Shown here: positions 59,001 through 64,000 of the stretch, in pieces | Numbering within the stretch: position 1 is the stretch's first letter | Layout: each line of letters begins with the position of its first letter | Assembly: GCA_020740775.1 (NCBI GenBank) | Contig: JAHEWK010000002.1 | Coordinates: forward strand, 4,402,001 to 4,466,000 | DNA from: Ilyonectria destructans | Lineage: Eukaryota > Ascomycota > Sordariomycetes > Hypocreales > Nectriaceae | Direction: 5' to 3' | DNA: 64,000 nt | Notes under the pieces: model-generated | Told to the model about the DNA's origin: nothing | The model's database searches: none | Seen by the model: only the letters and a program-made list of their open reading frames with translations | Translations under genes and position numbers: made by a program

Positions 59001-59910
59001 GGCCTCGACAATGTTGTCGAAATGACCGCGGTCATCGCTGTCATTCGACTTGTAGCGGAAAGCGCGGCAGATGGCGAGCAGACATTGCAGACCGGCGAGG
59101 ACCGAGCTGGGGGTGTTTGTGTTGAGGAGCTCGAGGGTGAAGTCCATAAACCGCGGCCATCGGGCGGGGAAGTCATATTGAAGAATGCGCTGGAGGACGG
59201 GGATGAGCTGCTGGCGGACCAGGCCCTCGGAGGCGGCGAGGATGGGCAGGAGGCGGTCTCGGACGCGCGCCTTTTCGTCTTCGGCGATGAGGGTGGTGGG
59301 GTTCTCGGCCGTGTACGAGTCCGCGTTGTACCAGGAGCGATTGACACGGTTCTTTACGTAGATGACGGCTAGGAAAGCAGGGTTAGAGGCGCTGGGATGG
59401 CGGCAGCGGGGGTCGCGTTGGAGGGGTGAAAGAGGGAGGATGTAGACATACTGGAGAGGCGGACGCTGGCATCCTGCTCGGCCTGGAGGATGTCGAGCAG
59501 ACAATCGAGAAAACCGGGGTGCTCCTCGATCTAGACGAGAGCAAGTGTTTTGTCAGTATTGCTGACTGGGAAGCGTGAAGGCGGCGCAAGGGGCGGGGAG
59601 TTGACACTGGTGGTAAACAGTCGGGGAGGAGGCTCAACGGGCAGGCAACGACGAGCAGACCAACAAACCACGGCCCCCATACTGTCGAGACCACGACGAT
59701 GGGGAGCGAGGCCGGAAGGCGGGAGGCTCGACGGGCTGAACGAGGAGCGGACGACGGGAGGGAGAGGCGGGATGGAGAGGCGGGATGGCATCGGGTTGGC
59801 ATCGGGAGGGCAACACGCACCTGTTTTAGCTGCAGCTCGGCGCGCCGTCTGTTGTCGGCATCAGGATCCAAGCTGGCAGCTAGCAAGGACCTCACGGCGG
59901 CGGGATCCAT
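56014..59910 (-). CDS. Importin-7/8-type karyopherin (Sxm1/Nmd5-like nuclear import receptor)
   Basis: Exon 1 is 59910-59821 (MDPAAVRSLLAASLDPDADN...), followed by IEEHPGFLDCLLDILQAEQ, TVIYVKNRVNRSW and further exons to the stop at 56014; about 1,040 aa. The N-terminal importin-beta domain (Ran-GTP binding, HEAT repeats) is followed by long HEAT-repeat helices (for example LLPILAASEGLVRQQLIPVL, NLNRLFIRHGNPASPGKGD, IPTIMQQLLKLANEADID). A strongly acidic segment (YGEEDEWDDDEANWNAEEE) near the C-terminus is a hallmark of importin-7/8. These carry ribosomal proteins, histones and other cargo into the nucleus. The first intron is about 290 bases. A Gln/Ala-rich C-terminus (AQQAQALAAQQAG) ends the protein. 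Confidence 0.9.
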
Positions 59911-62900
59911 GGCGATATGGGGGGCGGATGTGTTTTCGAGGTCGAGGGCGACGACGACGAAGGTGGGAGGTGGGAGAGGCAGGATCTGTCAAGTCAGGTT
60001 GGGAGCGGGCGGCGGATGCGGATGGCGGGGCATCCAGCAGCGGGCGGGTTGGCGGGTTGGCGGGTTCCAGTAGCAGTACCAAGTAACTTAGCAGGAGCAC
60101 ACAAGCACACAAGCTCTCTCTCGCTCTCACAAACAAACGACTCGGGACTGGGACTCAGAAGACTCGACGCACGCACAGAACAGCGGTAGCAGCGCCAGCA
60201 GGGACCAACAAGTGCCAAAGCCAGGGCAGGGCCGGTGTCAGTGTTCGGTACCAAGTGCAGCCAAGTGTGTTATTAGTGCGATAGTGCTAGGAGCCTTGTT
60301 AGGGCGCGAGCCAGAGGTCCAAGTGTCTGCCCGGCGTCGAGTCGAGCGAGCGTGCGTCCCGCCCAAGCAGCACCACCGACAGTCAGTAAGTAACTAACTA
60401 GTAGTAGTATCTGGGCAAAGACCCCGGCCAGCGAAGGGCAGCGGCCAGCAAGCAGCAAACGGAATACGTCGATGGGGATTGGATTTTGCTACGTCGATTG
60501 TGATTGGGACCGAATAGGGCTGGCGGCGGGTTTGTGTGGGACAGATGGGCGGTAATACACACTGCACTGCATTGCACTGCGCACTGCAACTGTGGAACAC
60601 AGTTTGGGACTCGACGGCAGGGACTGTCTGTCCCCTTTGCTGGCGGGAAGGCGTTGGTTTGACTCTGAGGAAATAGACAAAGCAAGCTGATTGTTGCCGG
60701 GTGTTTGCACTGTAGATCTATCCATCTCCCTGGAAGAGTGATGGTGGTTGTTACGACAGACACACGCAAGGACTGGGCACCAAGCAATTGACCCAGCGTC
60801 GTCTACAGCAGCAGCATCATCCCTACATTGTACGACAGCATCGCACGTCTGCCTTCGTACAGTGGCTCGCGACAGCCGCCGCCGATCTCTCCAGGGCCCT
60901 CTAGGGGACCCGAGCGGCGCCTTACGACGTAGTAGGGCCCCTAACAAGCCCGTGGAACATGAACACCTCCGACCCTTTGAGGGCCCTTGGGTTCCCCAGA
61001 AATAATCCCACCTCAAGCGTCACTCACCTCCCGCGGCCCACACACACACACGACGGAAAAAATAACCCAACGAAACTGTTTGCCACCCTGCCCAGATTGC
61101 AGCACGATCGGGTAATAGCCGGAAGAGAATCCCGCTCTCACGTCAGGTCGCAACCAAGGGAGGGGACCCATCCTGGACGCAGCGAAAAGAAAAAAAAAGT
61201 CGAGCGAAACTACGGCGGAAGAAAAAAAAAAAATTGTGCCGCCCGCGAAACCCAGTGAAATCGCATATCGCAGGGTCCCGCGGACAAGCGTCTCCACCAT
61301 GCGCGCTCACCGCCTTGGCCACTCGAGGGCTTGGGTGCCTTGGGTTGTGGAGGGGGAGGAGGGGGAGCACCTGAAGGATAACCCTGACTTCTTAGCTCCA
61401 AGTGGCTGGCGGGAAAATCGAGCATGAGAGACGATGATGCATGTTGCATGGATTATGGGTGCATGGCCAGACCGTATGGGCAGGGGTGGGTTTTCAGAGG
61501 TAAAACCGCCTTGTTCAGCAAACCAAGAGGTAAGAGTTGCATGAGGCGGAGGGAAATCCACGAGTTGATCCATGAATTAATCTATGAATTAATCCACGAG
61601 TTCATAACTTCGTGTTGTCGCACCCTAGGGTTGAAAGGCATCACGAAGTAAACAATGACGGCCTCGTACCTCCAGCAACCCACCCGCCTTGGCCGGGGCT
61701 AGAATCATCACCACCACCACTCCAAAGGTCCAACCCCCCACGTCCTCACCACAGTGGCTAGCAAGCCATGCTGCGTCGTTGTAATTGTAATTTGTGCACA
61801 CCTTATGAGGCTGCGCTATCAGACTATCAGACACGGAAAAAGCACATTCTATCCCGTCATTTGCCGTATGCCTTGAGCCGCAGCCATTGTCATATCCCCC
61901 GGACCTATTATCAACCACGGACACACCACCAAAGCCATATGCTCTCTTATCCCGAATCACAATGTCTCAGACCCTGGCCCCCCTGATCCTTTTCTGCCCT
62001 TTTTTCACGCTGCTGTTGCCTATGCCCAGATCCACACGGCGTCATGCTCCCCCGGGCTTTGTGTCTCGACTCCACGTCCTCGCTGGACGCAGTTCCACAG
62101 ACGTAACGCGGCAGAACCGACGTAGCTCAGCAGCCCCGTCCTGTGAATGATTTAGCCCCAGGGGATCCAGAGCACAGTCGGGTACATGATCGATCTAGCA
62201 ATCTAGCATGCCTGCACCTCCTCGCCTCACGTGGCTGACCAGGGACCAAGCTGGCCGGGGAATAATTGTCTAGCCGTGGGGTATACCGTATCACTCGGTA
62301 TCAAGTCCTGTGCCCCCGGGATGCGTTGCGACGTTTGGCGTGCCGTGAGGTCACACCAAGGCAACTCGAGCACCCGAATTGCAGCCTCGGCCTGCTTATA
62401 TGGGTTTTGGTGATGGGATACATGCAACCTCTTCCAAAACAGATCATCGAGTCTAAATCATGCCCTGATCACTGCATGTCCCCGGCTTTCTTCGTGTCAG
62501 CCCTGTTGGTGATGCCCCGGACCATCCAGTCTGCCTTCCGCAGCTCCTTGGACGCTTATCAGCAGCGAGCTACACTATCACACGTATGGCGAGCTGAAGT
62601 GCACATGCACTTGATTGATCGATAGCAGGGTCACTTTACAACAATTCATCCGCACGGCTAAACTTGCTTGAACCAATAACGCAGCGGCTCGCCTGAAGCA
62701 ACGAGGCGTGGAGTAACGAGACGTGGAGTAACGAGACGTGAAGCATCGAACAAACTACTCCAAGAACACGACATACTTTGGCCAGTACCGGATGTTCTTT
62801 TGGCGGTTGTAGAATAATTTCTGAAGTATTGTAGACGAATAGAAAAACCTCAAGCGAAAAGCCCATGAGTTAACGACTAATTACGAGTTAATTTTCCCAA

Positions 62901-63264
62901 AATCTCCGACCTCTCTCCAATGAGGTCTTCTTCTTCCTCTTCACAAATCAAATCCCCCAGTGCGCACCACTTCTCTCATCATCCATCGAGCCGAAACTCG
63001 GTACTTATTCTGCTTTATTGGGGTGGCTCCGAAGTCGGTACCTACCTGAAAGCCTTCACATCACTTTGATCCTCCTACATCATTCTCACTCTCACACCCA
63101 CGCTCACTCACTCTCATCCTCACCCTTACTCTCACTTTCGGTCACACACTCCTCCATCTCTATCTCGCTGACACTTTTCAACGCCCTGTAACTCCACCAT
63201 TTTTGTCTATTACGCATACACACACCACCTCTCCCCCCGCTCTTGGACTCCCTCTATCCTCGGT
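59911..63264. other. 3.4 kb gene-poor stretch upstream of the importin gene
   Basis: GC-rich near the importin start, then mixed. It should contain the importin promoter and 5' UTR and, at the right end, the 5' region of the last gene (CT-rich from about 63070). Several frames exist on both strands but none has known protein content. Poly-A runs lie near 61188-61232. A short tandem repeat is listed separately. No tRNA gene recognised. Confidence 0.4.
62697..62748. repeat. 15-bp tandem repeat, about three copies
   Basis: Units of the form AACGAGACGTGGAGT repeat with one or two changes (first unit AACGAGGCGTGGAGT, last ending GTGAAGC). It is minisatellite-like and not in a gene. Confidence 0.7.
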
Positions 63265-64000
63265 ATGGAGCACGTTGCCGACGCCGGGAAGGCGATATCC
63301 ATCGCGCTGTACGATAAAGTGCGTTCACCTCCACAAACCACTGGACTTGACCGCTTGCTCACCTTCGGCCTAGTCCCTTGTCCTAGACGAATAGGATCGT
63401 CGAGAGCTGGAGGATGTGAAATACGCAAGTCATGCATGCAGTCTACTTTCGAGCGTTGAGCCTGGTCAGGAGCTGACCTTGATTCTCACCAGCTGCTAGA
63501 TCGCCGATTTCCTATCTGCCCTATTCACGCAGGGCGGTTTCCTGTGCGTCAGCAAGCCCAGTGTCCAAGCCATCATAGACATCATATATGCCACGCTTGT
63601 ATCACAGACAAGCACCTATTCCTTAAGAGGCCATTCTTCGCTTTCCATGCGGACTGCGACGACCAACTATGGGCGTATAAAAACCTTCCCGCCAACCTGC
63701 AAATCTGTGCTGACAGAATTGGGACAACCACAGTTGAATGGAGAGAGGAGCATCCTTGCAGCGGTCAACAGAAGTGCCACTTCTTCTCTATGCCCGATGG
63801 CACCTGCGCGAATCCAGACTGCTCAAATTTTACTTGTCCCTCTTGTGGTGCCTCTGACCACCTCCTCCCGGTGCCTTGCTCTTTGTCCCTGGATGCGGCC
63901 ACGACCAGCTCAGATACCACGATTGCGTAAGTTAGATCTCTCCTGCATCATGTTTGTGCCGCTAACGTTTATTCATAGAAGACGCCCTGCTCCAGCCGAC
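63265..64000 (+). CDS. Cys/His-rich protein of unknown function (5' part; runs off the window)
   Basis: Proposed exons are 63265-63318, 63395-63428, 63500-63926 and from 63979 past the window end, with consistent phases. The protein starts MEHVADAGKAISIALYDK, then DRRELEDVKYA, then a region of about 140 residues rich in Cys and His: ICPIHAGRF, CPSHHRHHICHACITDK, FHADCDDQLWAY, HPCSGQQKCHFF and CANPDCSNFTCPSCGA. The spacing of CxxC pairs (CHAC, CPSC) suggests one or more zinc-binding fingers, but it fits no family I can name. A GTAAGT donor at 63927 followed by a CTAAC branch site and AG acceptor supports the frame. No signal peptide or membrane segment. It could be a RING-like or novel zinc protein. 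Confidence 0.5.

Noticed and set aside
58494..59372. 292-codon plus-strand frame
   Set aside because: Antisense to importin exons with clear HEAT-repeat homology; a GC-driven shadow spanning introns of the real gene.
59550..60086. 178-codon Arg/Gly-rich plus-strand frame
   Set aside because: Covers the importin first intron, first exon and 5' UTR in antisense; composition reflects GC skew.
1..64000. tRNA or rRNA genes
   Set aside because: Looked for B-box-like GGTTCGAATCC words and clover-leaf arms while reading; none convincing. A tRNAscan-type search would be decisive.

Overview
The window is nuclear DNA from a filamentous ascomycete (Pezizomycotina, most likely a Sordariomycete). The evidence is protein-coding genes split by short introns of about 50-100 bases with CTAAC/CTGAC-like branch sites, fungal-type Zn2Cys6 regulators, a nudF/PAC1 gene, a yapsin-like protease, and a retrotransposon carrying the mutation signature of repeat-induced point mutation (RIP). 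All gene models were joined by hand from reading frames and splice signals. Edges are accurate to a few bases where phases were checked and less certain where I say so.

Layout. 0.4-16.4 kb is mostly housekeeping: an RBM5/RBM10-like splicing protein (+), a GPI-anchored aspartyl protease (-), a 3.9 kb stretch without a gene, the IMP-specific 5'-nucleotidase ISN1 (-), the dynein regulator nudF/PAC1 (+), and a frameshifted gene of unknown function (+). 18.1-31.5 kb is an accessory block: an anion:cation symporter-family MFS transporter (-), an arylsulfotransferase-like secreted protein (-), a second MFS transporter (+), a Zn2Cys6 regulator (+) and a cystathionine gamma-synthase-like enzyme (+). 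Its content suggests sulfur scavenging, which is inference. 33.0-40.6 kb is a complete but dead Ty3/gypsy chromovirus with 161-bp LTRs and a CATAT target duplication. It sits 20 bp beyond the stop codon of the next gene.

40.6-52.2 kb is the most interesting part: six genes in three divergent pairs, namely MFS transporter/short-chain dehydrogenase, class II aldolase/RpiB-type isomerase, and Zn2Cys6 regulator/dihydroxyacetone-kinase family. The isomerase resembles D-erythrulose-4-phosphate isomerases, so the set reads as a tetritol/erythrulose utilisation cluster: uptake, oxidation to the ketose, phosphorylation, isomerisation to erythrose 4-phosphate. An aldolase is the unusual extra member. 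Two of the three shared promoters carry GGGGTAT boxes, including one inverted pair.

54-64 kb returns to ordinary genes: a penicillin V acylase/choloylglycine hydrolase-family secreted Ntn hydrolase (+), an importin-7/8-type karyopherin (-), a 3.4 kb gene-poor stretch, and the start of a Cys/His-rich protein of unknown function that runs off the end. I saw no tRNA or rRNA gene and no CRISPR array.
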